From: Marinobacter salinisoli
GTDB taxonomy: Bacteria; Pseudomonadota; Gammaproteobacteria; Pseudomonadales; Oleiphilaceae
Assembly: GCF_017301335.1 (NCBI RefSeq)
Contig: NZ_CP071247.1
Coordinates: 434,001 to 498,000 of the forward strand
Length of the DNA stretch: 64,000 bases
Reading direction: 5' to 3'
How positions within the stretch are numbered: position 1 is the stretch's first letter; each line of letters opens with the position of its first letter. Below, in pieces: positions 45,740 through 57,119 of the stretch. Under the pieces are notes generated by a model. That model made no database searches. It was not told where the DNA came from and saw only the letters and a list, made by a program, of their open reading frames with translations. The translations under genes and the position numbers were made by a program.

Positions 45740-46378
45740 ATGAAACACCACGCATCTATCCCTGACGCCACCTCCGATTTCACCCGGCTCGATCGTCGCA
45801 GCTTCCTGAAAACCGGCATCGGCGGCACCCTTTTCCTGAGCACAGTAAGCACCAGCATGGCCCTGTCCGGCTGTGCCTCGTCGCCTTCGGAGCGATTGAC
45901 GGCAGTGGGCACGCGGATGGACGCGCGTTATCGGTTCCAGTTTCTGACCGACACCGATATCGAGATTTTTGAGGCGCTACTGCCCGCCATGCTGGCCCCG
46001 GTACTCCCCGAACAGCCGCAGGCCCGGCGGCAGGTCGTCGCGAGCACCATTGAGCGTATCGACAGCGGCATCAGCCACTTCGGGCCACCTAACCAGAGCG
46101 AATTGCGTCGCCTGCTCGACCTGCTCGGTTTTGGTTTCACCCGCGTGACCATTGCCCGGGTCTGGTCCAGCTGGCCGAATGTCAGCACCGCCGAGGCAGA
46201 TGCCTTCCTCCGGCGCTGGCAGAGCAGCCGCATTGGCCTGTTCAACAATGGCTATATGGCGCTGGTCAAGATCACCAATGTCGCCTTCTATGGCCATCAG
46301 GACCAGTGGCCGCTGTCCGGTTATCCGGGGCCACCCCGCTGGGCCATGGAGGCCCTGCCGCAGTTCAACAACGCCTGA
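45740..46378 (+). CDS. Tat-exported small subunit of a GMC-type dehydrogenase (gluconate 2-dehydrogenase subunit 3-like)
   Basis: A 212-residue protein. The N-terminus has a twin-arginine signal (LDRRSFLKTGIGGTLFL) and a Cys in a lipobox-like ALSGC context. The mature part is helical and has the subunit-3 style start FLTDTDIEIFEALLPAMLAP. Such subunits accompany membrane-bound GMC flavoproteins, and the Tat signal could carry the folded flavoprotein out with it. It lies 34 nt before the GMC gene. The assignment is by layout and signal peptide more than by conserved residues. Confidence 0.7.
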   Translation: MKHHASIPDATSDFTRLDRRSFLKTGIGGTLFLSTVSTSMALSGCASSPSERLTAVGTRMDARYRFQFLTDTDIEIFEALLPAMLAPVLPEQPQARRQVVASTIERIDSGISHFGPPNQSELRRLLDLLGFGFTRVTIARVWSSWPNVSTAEADAFLRRWQSSRIGLFNNGYMALVKITNVAFYGHQDQWPLSGYPGPPRWAMEALPQFNNA

Positions 46379-46411
46379 TCCCACCTCACGCTCGGAAGTA
46401 ACGGAGTCGCC

Positions 46412-48004
46412 ATGTCTGTAATTGATCCTATCGAACAGGGCCTGGAGTCAGGCTGGAGCGTCACTGATGGCGCCTCGCTCACTGAAAACCGCACCGTTGA
46501 GGCGGATGTCGTGGTCATCGGCACCGGCGCCGGCGGCGGTACCAGCGCCGAAATACTCGCCCGGGCCGGTTTGTCGGTCATCCTCGTGGAGGAAGGCGGG
46601 CTGTACCATCAAAAAGATTTCAAGATGGATGAGCTGGCATCCTACGCCAGTCTCTACCAGGACGGCATGAGCCGGGTTACCCGGGACGGTGCTATCGCCA
46701 TCCTTCAGGGCCGTTGCGTGGGGGGCTCGACCACGGTCAACTGGACATCCAGCTTCCGCACTCCTGAGGCAACACTGAATTACTGGGCCAATCAACTGGG
46801 CATGGAAGATCTCAGCCCGGATGCCATGGCCCCCTGGTTCGATGGTCGGGAGAAACGTCACAATATCTCGCCCTGGACCATGGATCCGAACACCAACAAC
46901 GACATCCTTCGTCAGGGCTGTGAAAAACTCGGCTATTCCTGGCAGACCATTCCCCGAAACGTAAAGGGCTGCTGGGATCTGGGCTATTGCGGTTTCGGTT
47001 GCCCGACCAACGCCAAACAAGGCGCGCTGACAACAACCATCCCCGGCGCCTTGGAAAACAACGCCACCCTGTTTTACCGCCTGAGAGCGGATCGTCTGGT
47101 GATGGCGCAGGACCGGATAGACCACCTGCTGGCCAGCGCGATGACTGAGGATGGCGTAACGCCCTCGGGCGTCACCGTGACCCTGAAAGCACGCCACTTT
47201 GTCGTCGCCGCCAGCGCTATTGGCTCTCCCGGGCTGCTGCTGCGCTCGGACATCCCCGACCCCTACAACCGGGTCGGCAAACGTTCCTTCCTCCATCCAG
47301 TGAACGCCACCACAGCGGTCATGGCGGACAAGGTGGAACCATTTTATGGTGCACCCCAGTCCATCTATTCCGACGAATTCAATTTCAAGGAAGGCGTGGA
47401 CGGGCCGGCGGGGTTCAAACTCGAAGTACCGCCGCTGCACCCGGCCATGGCAGCGGGCGTGGTTCCCCATCACGGCCAGCAGCAGGCGGATGCCATGGCA
47501 AATTTGCCCTGGACGCAGTCCATGCTGGCCCTGGTCAGGGACGGTTTCCATGCCGACAGCCCGGGTGGCACGGTTAGCCTGCGGGACGACGGCAGCCCGG
47601 TTCTGGACTACCCGGTTTCCGACTACCTCTGGACCGGCCTGCGCAAAGCCTTCCACACCATGGCAGAACTCCAGTTTGCCGCCGGTGCGCGGAAGGTCAG
47701 CTTTGTTCACATGGACTCGGCCTGGTACAGCAGCTGGCCAGAGGCCCGGGCCGCGCTGGATGAACTGCCGATGGCACCGCATCGGGTCCGGCTCTTCACC
47801 GCCCACCAGATGGGCGGCTGCGGTATGGGTCAAAAACCTGAGGACTCGGTGGTCAACAGCTTCGGCCAACATCATCAGGTGGCAAATCTGAGTGTGCACG
47901 ATGCCTCGATCTTCCCCACCAGTATCGGCGCCAATCCGCAGCTTTCGGTGTACGCCCTGGCTGCACGAAACAGCAGCCGGCTGGCGAGCAAGCTCAGCAA
48001 TTGA
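46412..48004 (+). CDS. GMC-family FAD-dependent alcohol oxidoreductase
   Basis: A 530-residue glucose-methanol-choline flavoprotein. The FAD Rossmann loop is VVIGTGAGGGTSAEIL at about 31-46. GRCVGGSTTVNWTSSFRTPE is the GMC signature 1 region and the C-terminal catalytic region has HQMGGCGMG and SIGANPQLSVYALA. The middle CWDLGYCGFGCPTNAK is Cys-rich, as in long-chain fatty alcohol oxidases and gluconate dehydrogenase-type enzymes. No signal peptide of its own is present, which fits export by the Tat subunit encoded upstream. Substrate is likely a primary alcohol; chain length is unknown. Confidence 0.82.
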   Translation: MSVIDPIEQGLESGWSVTDGASLTENRTVEADVVVIGTGAGGGTSAEILARAGLSVILVEEGGLYHQKDFKMDELASYASLYQDGMSRVTRDGAIAILQGRCVGGSTTVNWTSSFRTPEATLNYWANQLGMEDLSPDAMAPWFDGREKRHNISPWTMDPNTNNDILRQGCEKLGYSWQTIPRNVKGCWDLGYCGFGCPTNAKQGALTTTIPGALENNATLFYRLRADRLVMAQDRIDHLLASAMTEDGVTPSGVTVTLKARHFVVAASAIGSPGLLLRSDIPDPYNRVGKRSFLHPVNATTAVMADKVEPFYGAPQSIYSDEFNFKEGVDGPAGFKLEVPPLHPAMAAGVVPHHGQQQADAMANLPWTQSMLALVRDGFHADSPGGTVSLRDDGSPVLDYPVSDYLWTGLRKAFHTMAELQFAAGARKVSFVHMDSAWYSSWPEARAALDELPMAPHRVRLFTAHQMGGCGMGQKPEDSVVNSFGQHHQVANLSVHDASIFPTSIGANPQLSVYALAARNSSRLASKLSN

Positions 48005-48067
48005 CCGGGCCGTTTTGAGATGTCGGGCAAACTGGTATCCTATGCAGCCTGACGAGAGGAGCGATGA

Positions 48068-48811
<744 letters not shown>

Positions 48812-48827
48812 TCCTGACGCAACCGCT

Positions 48828-50108
48828 CTAGAACAGGGGCGGCAGAGGAATCTCCGTCCCGTTCACATCCAGTACCAGATCTCTCATCACCGCATTCATT
48901 ACCAGGCGATCGCCCTCGGGCACCAGCAGCCCCTCCTTGATCAGCGGTGCCATCTGAAGCCGAATCTCGGGATAGTGCTCCACCAGCGTGCGGGGCAGGC
49001 TCAGGCTAAAATCGCCGGTCAACTGCTGCATCACCATGAGCATGCCGGCTTTCTGGGCATCGGTCAGTTGAGGATGCCGAATCTCACCATGGCCGGTAAT
49101 GGCACCTTCCGGCGTGGCCAGGCTCAGTTCCGGAATCCCCACCGAAAAGCCAGCTGCAGCCAGGTCCCGCACCGCCGCATTGATCTGATTCATGGCCGCC
49201 ATGTTCAGTTCGATATCCCCGACATCGTCGGCGGCCGGCATGGCTTGCAGGGTTTCGATGCCCTCAGTCAGGGTGTTCCACCCCGCTACCTGGAGATCGT
49301 CAACGGCAAACGCCACATGATGGGGTCCGTACGCCTGCCCGCCATGCTCAATTTCCTGAAGATCAACCGTCACCGTCGAGTCCAGGCGCGTATTGTTCTC
49401 GCTGGCCTCCGATGACGTCTTCATATTGAGGCCATGAAACCGCATGGTCGGAACAGCAGGCTGATCGAGTTGAACCGCCCCCACCTCAAGGGAGGCACCG
49501 CCCACCCAGATATCCCCGGCCAGATGCGTCATGTCCTGCTCCACATGGATGTCGGTCAGCTGAACATCCATCTCTGGCCCGGACAGGCTGATCGACGGCC
49601 AGACCATCAGCGCTTTGGATTTTTCGCCCGCGTTACTGAGCTCCAGCCGCGCCAGGCCACCGCTGGTCACCAGCGATTCGCCGGTGGCGACATTGCTCAT
49701 GGTCATCAACGGCGCCTCCAGTTCCAGAACCGCCTTGCCCCACCAACGGGTCTCCAGCGTCAGCCTCGGATCCCCCTCCGGAAACCAGTCAGAGCCTTCC
49801 GGCGACCAGCCGCCTTCCGGCTCGAACGCCAGCAGACTGCCGGTGACACCATGGGTGACATCGGCACGGTAGTTCCAACGATGGGATTCCCCGGTTTCCG
49901 GATTCGAAAACACCATGACGCCATCGACTTGCGACGCCAGCAAACCACGGCGGTAATCGGACGTTTCCATGCGCACGAAGGGCTGGGCCCGGTTCACTTC
50001 CTCGGTGGCCTGCTGCCACTGTAACTCCGTGATGTAGCCCACTCCCCAGGGCAAAGCGCCCGCCGCCGCGAGGGTGGCGGCGCCGACAATCATCCATGTT
50101 TTTTTCAC
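48828..50108 (-). CDS. DUF945 (YdgA-like) periplasmic protein
   Basis: About 426 residues. The N-terminal segment TWMIVGAATLAAAGALPWGVGY is a signal anchor, and the rest is mainly beta-structure (RYRRGLLASQVDGVMVF-like repeats and IELNMAAMNQINAAVRDLAA), as in DUF945. E. coli YdgA has been linked to the periplasm; a general role is not known. I chose the GTG at 50108, which has GGAG 7 nt upstream; the longest frame begins at a TTG. It follows ppk by 14 nt and so may be part of the hemB-ppk transcript. Confidence 0.8.
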   Translation of the reverse strand: MKKTWMIVGAATLAAAGALPWGVGYITELQWQQATEEVNRAQPFVRMETSDYRRGLLASQVDGVMVFSNPETGESHRWNYRADVTHGVTGSLLAFEPEGGWSPEGSDWFPEGDPRLTLETRWWGKAVLELEAPLMTMSNVATGESLVTSGGLARLELSNAGEKSKALMVWPSISLSGPEMDVQLTDIHVEQDMTHLAGDIWVGGASLEVGAVQLDQPAVPTMRFHGLNMKTSSEASENNTRLDSTVTVDLQEIEHGGQAYGPHHVAFAVDDLQVAGWNTLTEGIETLQAMPAADDVGDIELNMAAMNQINAAVRDLAAAGFSVGIPELSLATPEGAITGHGEIRHPQLTDAQKAGMLMVMQQLTGDFSLSLPRTLVEHYPEIRLQMAPLIKEGLLVPEGDRLVMNAVMRDLVLDVNGTEIPLPPLF

Positions 50109-50122
50109 CACAGGTCTCCGTC

Positions 50123-52282
50123 TCAAGGTTTTCCGGCCAGACGTTCCAGCAACACCAGCTGGGAAGCCAGACGCTCTTCCCCCTCGGCGGGCTGGTTCTG
50201 GACATAGTTTCCGTCCGACTGCAACTCCCAGGACTGGCAGTTGTCCGCCAGGTAGGTATCCAGATCCTCACGCAACCGGGCCACCAGATCCGGATCTTCA
50301 ATCGGGAAAGCCACTTCGACCCGGTTCAGCAGGTTGCGTTCCATACCATCGGCGCTGGAACAATACACCTGAGGGCGGCCGCTGCTGCCAAAATAATAGA
50401 CCCGGGTGTGCTCAAGGAACCGGCCGATGATGGAGCGAACCCGTATGTTTTCTGACAGCCCGGGCACACCGGGCCGAAGACAGCAGATTCCGCGGATGAT
50501 CAGGTCGATTTTGACCCCAGCCTGGGAGGCGCGGTACAGCGCCTTGATCAGCTGTGGTTCGGTCAGGGAATTGAACTTGAAGATCAGACGCCCCTGATTG
50601 CCAAGCTCTGCCTCACCTTCGATCAACTCCAGAAGGCGCGAATGCAGAGTAAACGGTGCATGGAAGAGTTTCTTGATTTTCAGCGCCTTGCCCATACCGG
50701 TGAGCTGCTGGAACAGCTTGTTCACGTCGTCACCGATGGACTCGTCGCAGGTCATAAAGCTGTAATCGGTATACAGCCGGGCATTGCCGGCGTGGTAGTT
50801 GCCAGTGCCCAGATGCACGTACCGACGCAGCCTGCCCTCTTCCCGTCGCACCACAAGAATCATTTTGGCGTGGGTCTTGTAACCCACCACACCGTACACC
50901 ACGATGACGCCGGCTTCCTGCAATCGGGAGGCTAGCTCCAGGTTTTCCGCTTCGCTGAAGCGCGCCCGCAACTCGATCACCGCAGTGACCTCTTTGCCGC
51001 GCCGCGCCGCGTCCGCCAGCGCTTCGACAATTTCCGAGTCGGCCCCAGTGCGGTACAGGGTCTGACGGATCGCCAGGACATGGGGATCCTTGGCGGCCTG
51101 GCGCAGCAGATCCACAACCGGGCTGAAATTCTCAAACGGATGCAACAGCAGAATCGGACGCTTGCTGATGCTGTCGAACATCGAATCCCTGCTTCGGATC
51201 TGCTTGGGAATACTGGGCGAGAATGCCGAGTAGGTCAGATCCGGCCGATCTACCAGGCCACCGACCGCCATCAGGCGAGTCAGGTTAACCGGCCCGTGCA
51301 CCCGATACAGGTCCCTTTCGGTCAAACCAAATTCGGTCAGCAAAAACTGCGTCAGCTCCTCCGGGCAGTTATCCGCCACTTCCAGCCGAACGCCATCGCC
51401 GAAGCGGCGACTGAGCAATTCACCGCGTAGAGCCGACGCCAGATCCTCCAGATCATCTTCCAGCTCAAGGTCGGCATTCCGGGTCAGGCGGAACTGATAA
51501 CAGCCCTTCACCTTCATTCCGGGGAACAGCTCGTCGGTGTGGGCATGAATCATGGACGACAGAAACACCAGATTCTCGCCGCCGGCGCAGACCTCATCCG
51601 GCAGGCGAACCAGCCGGGGTAAGGAGCGCGGCGCGGGGACAATCGCCAGGCCGGTTTCTCGCCCAAAGGCGTCTTTGCCTTCCAGCTCGACAATAAAATT
51701 CAGGCTCTTGTTCACCAGGCGCGGGAACGGATGGGACGGGTCCAGCCCGATGGGGCTGACCACGGGCAGGATTTCGTCCTCAAAATAATTGCGTACCCAC
51801 TCGGCCTGGGCCGGTGTCCATTCCCGACGCCGGACGAAATGAATACCCTCCCGCTCCATTTCCGGAATCAGCACGTCGTTGAGGATGTTGTACTGTTCCT
51901 GGATATACTCATGAGCCACACGGCTGATCTCAGCCAATGCCTGTTCCGGAATCAGGCCGTCGACACCGACGGTCTCACGGCCGTACTTCATCTGCTGACG
52001 CAGGCCCGCGACCCGGATTTCAAAAAATTCGTCCATGTTGCTGCTGAAGATGCAGCAGAAGATCAGGCGATTGATGAGCGGGTGCGTCGTATCCAGTGCC
52101 TGCTTTAATACCCGGTAATTGAACTGCAGCTGGCCAATTTCCCGATTGAAATAATTATCACTGGCGTCCAGGTCCACCATTTCAGGCTCAACGCCTGCGG
52201 CATCCAGCCCCGGGGAACCGTGCCCTGCGCCCGCTGCCGCATCCGGATTTTGCGTGATTTCCGTTGTCATAGTTGCTTGCAT
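50123..52282 (-). CDS. ppk: Polyphosphate kinase 1
   Basis: A 719-residue enzyme. The N-terminal domain starts [17 protein letters not shown], then the head and two C-terminal phospholipase-D-like domains. The phosphorylated His lies in [18 protein letters not shown] and a second conserved His in [20 protein letters not shown]. It makes and uses inorganic polyphosphate from ATP, with effects on motility, biofilm and stress survival. Two start codons are possible, 52282 and 52270; neither has a well-spaced Shine-Dalgarno sequence. It follows hemB by 48 nt, the Pseudomonas order. A Pit phosphate transporter lies 7 kb away. Confidence 0.95.
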   Translation of the reverse strand: MQATMTTEITQNPDAAAGAGHGSPGLDAAGVEPEMVDLDASDNYFNREIGQLQFNYRVLKQALDTTHPLINRLIFCCIFSSNMDEFFEIRVAGLRQQMKYGRETVGVDGLIPEQALAEISRVAHEYIQEQYNILNDVLIPEMEREGIHFVRRREWTPAQAEWVRNYFEDEILPVVSPIGLDPSHPFPRLVNKSLNFIVELEGKDAFGRETGLAIVPAPRSLPRLVRLPDEVCAGGENLVFLSSMIHAHTDELFPGMKVKGCYQFRLTRNADLELEDDLEDLASALRGELLSRRFGDGVRLEVADNCPEELTQFLLTEFGLTERDLYRVHGPVNLTRLMAVGGLVDRPDLTYSAFSPSIPKQIRSRDSMFDSISKRPILLLHPFENFSPVVDLLRQAAKDPHVLAIRQTLYRTGADSEIVEALADAARRGKEVTAVIELRARFSEAENLELASRLQEAGVIVVYGVVGYKTHAKMILVVRREEGRLRRYVHLGTGNYHAGNARLYTDYSFMTCDESIGDDVNKLFQQLTGMGKALKIKKLFHAPFTLHSRLLELIEGEAELGNQGRLIFKFNSLTEPQLIKALYRASQAGVKIDLIIRGICCLRPGVPGLSENIRVRSIIGRFLEHTRVYYFGSSGRPQVYCSSADGMERNLLNRVEVAFPIEDPDLVARLREDLDTYLADNCQSWELQSDGNYVQNQPAEGEERLASQLVLLERLAGKP

Positions 52283-52330
52283 CCTTTTCTCTGCACCCGG
52301 GTCTTGGCCCGGTCGCGGCGTTTCAGGGTC

Positions 52331-53727
<1,397 letters not shown>

Positions 53728-53949
53728 TTACAGCGACCGGTTATTAAACCCGACACCCACCTTGCGAGGGGCATCCGAGCGGAAGGACGTGTCCACCTCC
53801 TGAATTTTGCCACCACCATTCAGGAACGCGTCAATGTCTGCCTGCAACTGAGCGCGGACCCTTGCCCGACTGGCGATCGAATGGCCGTCGTCAGTGTCGC
53901 TGCTCCAATTCCCGGAATGTTCCAGGTTGCTTTCGTCGAGTTCACTCAT
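53728..53949 (-). CDS. SutA-like small RNA-polymerase-associated regulator
   Basis: A 73-residue protein. The N-terminal half is acidic and polar (SDTDDGHSIASRAR), the C-terminal half contains ADIDAFLNGGGKIQEVDTSF and a basic PRKVGVGFNNRS tail. This matches my memory of the C-terminal part of Pseudomonas aeruginosa SutA (GGKVQEVEANV and a basic tail), which binds RNA polymerase and aids transcription in slow growth. The acidic N-terminus is shorter here. The small size makes the homology tentative; otherwise it is an uncharacterised protein. Confidence 0.5.
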   Translation of the reverse strand: MSELDESNLEHSGNWSSDTDDGHSIASRARVRAQLQADIDAFLNGGGKIQEVDTSFRSDAPRKVGVGFNNRSL

Positions 53950-54219
53950 TGGTTTCTCTCCATCAACGAAAACAGTCGGTCAAGTGCCGCCTCCCGGAAG
54001 AGAGCGCTACACTCAGTCTCGACGAACTGCCTTTGGCATCGTCTTGGCGTCTTTATAATCCGGTTTTTTGAGCTGCGCTATCGGTTGGCAATTACTTTTT
54101 AGTAACATTTCGAAACACATCTTAAGTTATTGATTTTTTGAGCCCATACTCTGAAATAATGCACCGATCAAAATTGACAGAAACAATGAATGCTGATTCA
54201 CTTCTTTTAAGGGACCGTC

Positions 54220-54852
54220 ATGCCGTATCGGGAAACCGAAAAAATGCGTCAGCGCAAAGCGAAGGCGCGGCAACGAATCATTGATTGCACCTACGCTTGT
54301 GTCGCAGAAGGTGGGTTCCGGAGCGCTCGCATTACACGGATTGCGGCGCTGTCCGAAGTAGCCACAGGAACCATTTACCGCCACTTCGAGTCCAGAGAGG
54401 ACCTGTTCGCAGAAGTGTTCCGGCGTGCCACCCAGCGGGAAGTGGACAAGGTGGCCGAGGCGCTGGCAACCGAAGGCGACGCCACAGTTCGCCTCGAGCA
54501 TGCCCTCCGGCAGTTCGCCGAGCGGGCTATCCGGGGACCGGTCATGGCCTGGTCACTGATCGCCGAGCCGGTGGATCCGAAGGTTGAGGAGGAGCGATTA
54601 ACCTATCGCAAAGCCTACGCAAACCTGTTTGAAAGCGCGATTCGCGAAGGTATCCGGGACGACTGCATCCCGGATCAGGACGCCAGCCAGAGCAGCACCT
54701 GCCTGGTCGGGGCCATAGCAGAGAGCCTGGTCGGGCCATTATCACCGGCGCAGGCGGACGGGAACGTCCGCATAACGCCAGAAGACAAGAACGCTCTGGT
54801 CGACTCCATCATTCGCTTTTGCATGCAGGGGTTAACCGGCACGAGAAAATAA
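54220..54852 (+). CDS. TetR/AcrR-family transcriptional regulator
   Basis: A 210-residue regulator. The helix-turn-helix is ITRIAALSEVATGTIYRHFE (about 39-58), following a basic start RQRKAKARQRIIDCTYACVA. The C-terminal ligand domain is not diagnostic. The acyl-CoA dehydrogenase gene follows after 13 nt, so the regulator likely responds to an acyl-CoA or fatty acid and controls that operon including itself. An inverted repeat TTACT-TTTT-AGTAA at 54092-54105 lies upstream as a possible operator. Confidence 0.82.
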   Translation: MPYRETEKMRQRKAKARQRIIDCTYACVAEGGFRSARITRIAALSEVATGTIYRHFESREDLFAEVFRRATQREVDKVAEALATEGDATVRLEHALRQFAERAIRGPVMAWSLIAEPVDPKVEEERLTYRKAYANLFESAIREGIRDDCIPDQDASQSSTCLVGAIAESLVGPLSPAQADGNVRITPEDKNALVDSIIRFCMQGLTGTRK

Positions 54853-54865
54853 TCCGAGGCTCATC

Positions 54866-56566
54866 ATGGACGCACAGCGGTCTGATTCTGAACAAGTTAG
54901 CACCCCCGACACCGACCGCTACGTGGCCACCACCCACGATGTGACCAACCAGCCAAGCCCATTGCAGGACTACAACCTGTTCGAGCAGGATACCGCGCTG
55001 CAGGAGGCGGCAAGCCGGGAGGGCGCCGGCTGGGCGCGGGAAGAACTGTCCCGTTACGGGGCTCTCACCGGTACCGCTGATATGATCGCGCGGGGCTTCG
55101 CTGCCAATCGCGTCAAGCCAGTACTCCACACCCACGACCGGTTTGGTCATCGCGCCGATGCGGTCGAGTTCCATCCCGCATACCACGAGTTGATGCGCAC
55201 AGCCCTTGAACACGGTCTGCACAGCAGCCCGTGGACCCGAGCCGGCCACGGCGCCCACGTGGCACGCGCAGCCAAGTACTACCTGCACTCGCAGATCGAA
55301 GCAGCACACTGCTGCCCGGTGACCATGACCTTCGCCGCAATCCCCACGATCCGGAAGCAACCTTCGCTCGCCAAGCTCTGGGAACATCGAATTCTCGCCA
55401 AGCACTACGACCCGAGAAACGTACCGGACAGCCAGAAAGACGCGGTGACCATCGGCATGGCGATGACCGAGAAACAGGGCGGCAGCGATGTTCGGGCCAA
55501 CACCACCAGGGCCTTTGCTGTGGCCAGCGAAGGACCGGGTGAAGCTTACGAACTGGTCGGCCACAAGTGGTTCATGTCAGCGCCCATGTGCGACGCTTTT
55601 CTGGTTCTGGCGCAGTCCCGGGGCGGGCTGTCCTGTTTTCTGATGCCGCGCTGGCGCCCGGATGGCAGCAAAAATCCCTGCGAGATCCAACGCCTGAAAG
55701 ACAAAATGGGCAATGTGGCCAATGCCTCCGGGGAGGCGGAGCTGCGTGGTGCCCTGGCCTGGATGGTCGGGCAAGAGGGCCGGGGTGTTGCCACCATCAT
55801 TGAAATGGTCGCCCTGACCCGCTTCGATTGCATGATCGGCAGTTCCGCGGGTATGCGCCAGGCCGTTGCCCAGGCCAGCCACCATGCCCGGCACCGCAGT
55901 GCCTTTGGCCGCAAACTGTGCGATCAGCCACTGATGCAAAACGTGCTCGCCGATCTCGCCATCGAAAGCGAGGCCGCGCTAGCGTTCACCATGCGCATGG
56001 CCCGGGCCCTTGATAACCAGGATCAGGAGCACGAACGACTGCTGACCCGGATTGCCACTCCGGTGGGCAAGTACTGGATTTGCAAGCGCACCCCCAACCA
56101 CGCCTACGAAGCCATGGAGTGCATTGGCGGCAACGGAGTGATGGAAAACTCCATCATGCCACGGCTGTTCCGGGAATCACCGGTGAACGCCATCTGGGAG
56201 GGCAGCGGTAACATCCAGTGCCTGGATACCCTGCGCGCCATGCAGAAAGCACCCGACACGCTGGAGGCGTTCATGCAGGAAGTGTCGCAGGCCAAGGGTG
56301 CAGATACACGTTTCGACCGTTTTCTGAACCATCTGGGGAATGACGTGGCGGACCTTTCCAGTGCCGAATACCGCGCACGAAACCTGGTGGATCGAATGGC
56401 CCTGACTCTGCAGGCAGCGTTGCTCATTCAGCATTCCGACGCTGCGGTGGCCGACGCATTCTGCGCCTCACGGCTGGCCCCCAACGGCGGACTCAGCGTG
56501 GGCAACCTGCCCGCTGGCACCAATGCCGGCGCCATTATCAAACGGGCCACACCTGTAGTAGGCTGA
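54866..56566 (+). CDS. AidB-like acyl-CoA dehydrogenase
   Basis: A 566-residue flavoprotein, longer than typical acyl-CoA dehydrogenases (about 390) and close to E. coli AidB (541). Shared blocks include THDVTNQPSPLQDYNLF, VTIGMAMTEKQGGSDVRANT, YELVGHKWFMSAP, QRLKDKMGNVANASGEAEL and FRESPVNAIWEGSGNIQCLD. AidB is induced in the response to alkylating agents and binds DNA; its own substrate is unclear, with isovaleryl-CoA activity reported weakly. The C-terminal AidB extension is present. It is co-transcribed with the TetR regulator and not with known alkylation-repair genes here. Confidence 0.85.
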   Translation: MDAQRSDSEQVSTPDTDRYVATTHDVTNQPSPLQDYNLFEQDTALQEAASREGAGWAREELSRYGALTGTADMIARGFAANRVKPVLHTHDRFGHRADAVEFHPAYHELMRTALEHGLHSSPWTRAGHGAHVARAAKYYLHSQIEAAHCCPVTMTFAAIPTIRKQPSLAKLWEHRILAKHYDPRNVPDSQKDAVTIGMAMTEKQGGSDVRANTTRAFAVASEGPGEAYELVGHKWFMSAPMCDAFLVLAQSRGGLSCFLMPRWRPDGSKNPCEIQRLKDKMGNVANASGEAELRGALAWMVGQEGRGVATIIEMVALTRFDCMIGSSAGMRQAVAQASHHARHRSAFGRKLCDQPLMQNVLADLAIESEAALAFTMRMARALDNQDQEHERLLTRIATPVGKYWICKRTPNHAYEAMECIGGNGVMENSIMPRLFRESPVNAIWEGSGNIQCLDTLRAMQKAPDTLEAFMQEVSQAKGADTRFDRFLNHLGNDVADLSSAEYRARNLVDRMALTLQAALLIQHSDAAVADAFCASRLAPNGGLSVGNLPAGTNAGAIIKRATPVVG

Positions 56567-56594
56567 CCCTTTGACGCGGTAAGTGTGAAACACT

Positions 56595-56933
56595 ATGTCT
56601 GAAGCCCTGAGAAAACTTCTGAACCAACCCACGACTCAACCGGTGATCACGCCACACGTGGGTGTGCTTACCCTGCACTTCCAGCTCTACGGCTGTGCCG
56701 ACCTCAAAGCCAAGCGCAAGGTGTTCACGGCTTTGCGAGCGGTCTGGGGTAAAGAACCGGATCTGGCCGTATCGGAAACCGCCGACCAGGACTCCCTGGA
56801 TTGCGCCACCTGGACCATCGCCGCACTGGGCACCTCATCCCGTCAAATAACCCAACGCCTGGACCAGGTGGAAAAGGCCATTGCCGAGCGGGTGGATGCC
56901 GCGATTCTGGACATCCATCGCGAGATTCTCTAG
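56595..56933 (+). CDS. DUF503 family protein
   Basis: A 112-residue protein of the YlxP/DUF503 family: VGVLTLHFQLYGCADLKAKR, then the VAVSE-type strand and CATWTIAALGTSSRQITQRL. YlxP of Bacillus lies in an infB-rbfA operon and is suspected of a ribosome-assembly role. Here it follows the acyl-CoA dehydrogenase by 28 nt without such partners. The fold is ferredoxin-like. It is short but well aligned at the N-terminus. Confidence 0.75.
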   Translation: MSEALRKLLNQPTTQPVITPHVGVLTLHFQLYGCADLKAKRKVFTALRAVWGKEPDLAVSETADQDSLDCATWTIAALGTSSRQITQRLDQVEKAIAERVDAAILDIHREIL

Positions 56934-57119
56934 ACCCCATACCAGCCCTGGCTGTAGCAGAGCCCGACGTCAAAACGTATACTACGGAACTTCAGGGAAG
57001 CCAGTCTGCCGGCGGCTTTGCGAGCAACCAGCAATTCAGGCCGGATGCGCATGCCGGCCATTCCACGGGGCATCTGGAACCGGCCCCGGCGGAGTCACAC
57101 TGACACACGCGTGCCACCT

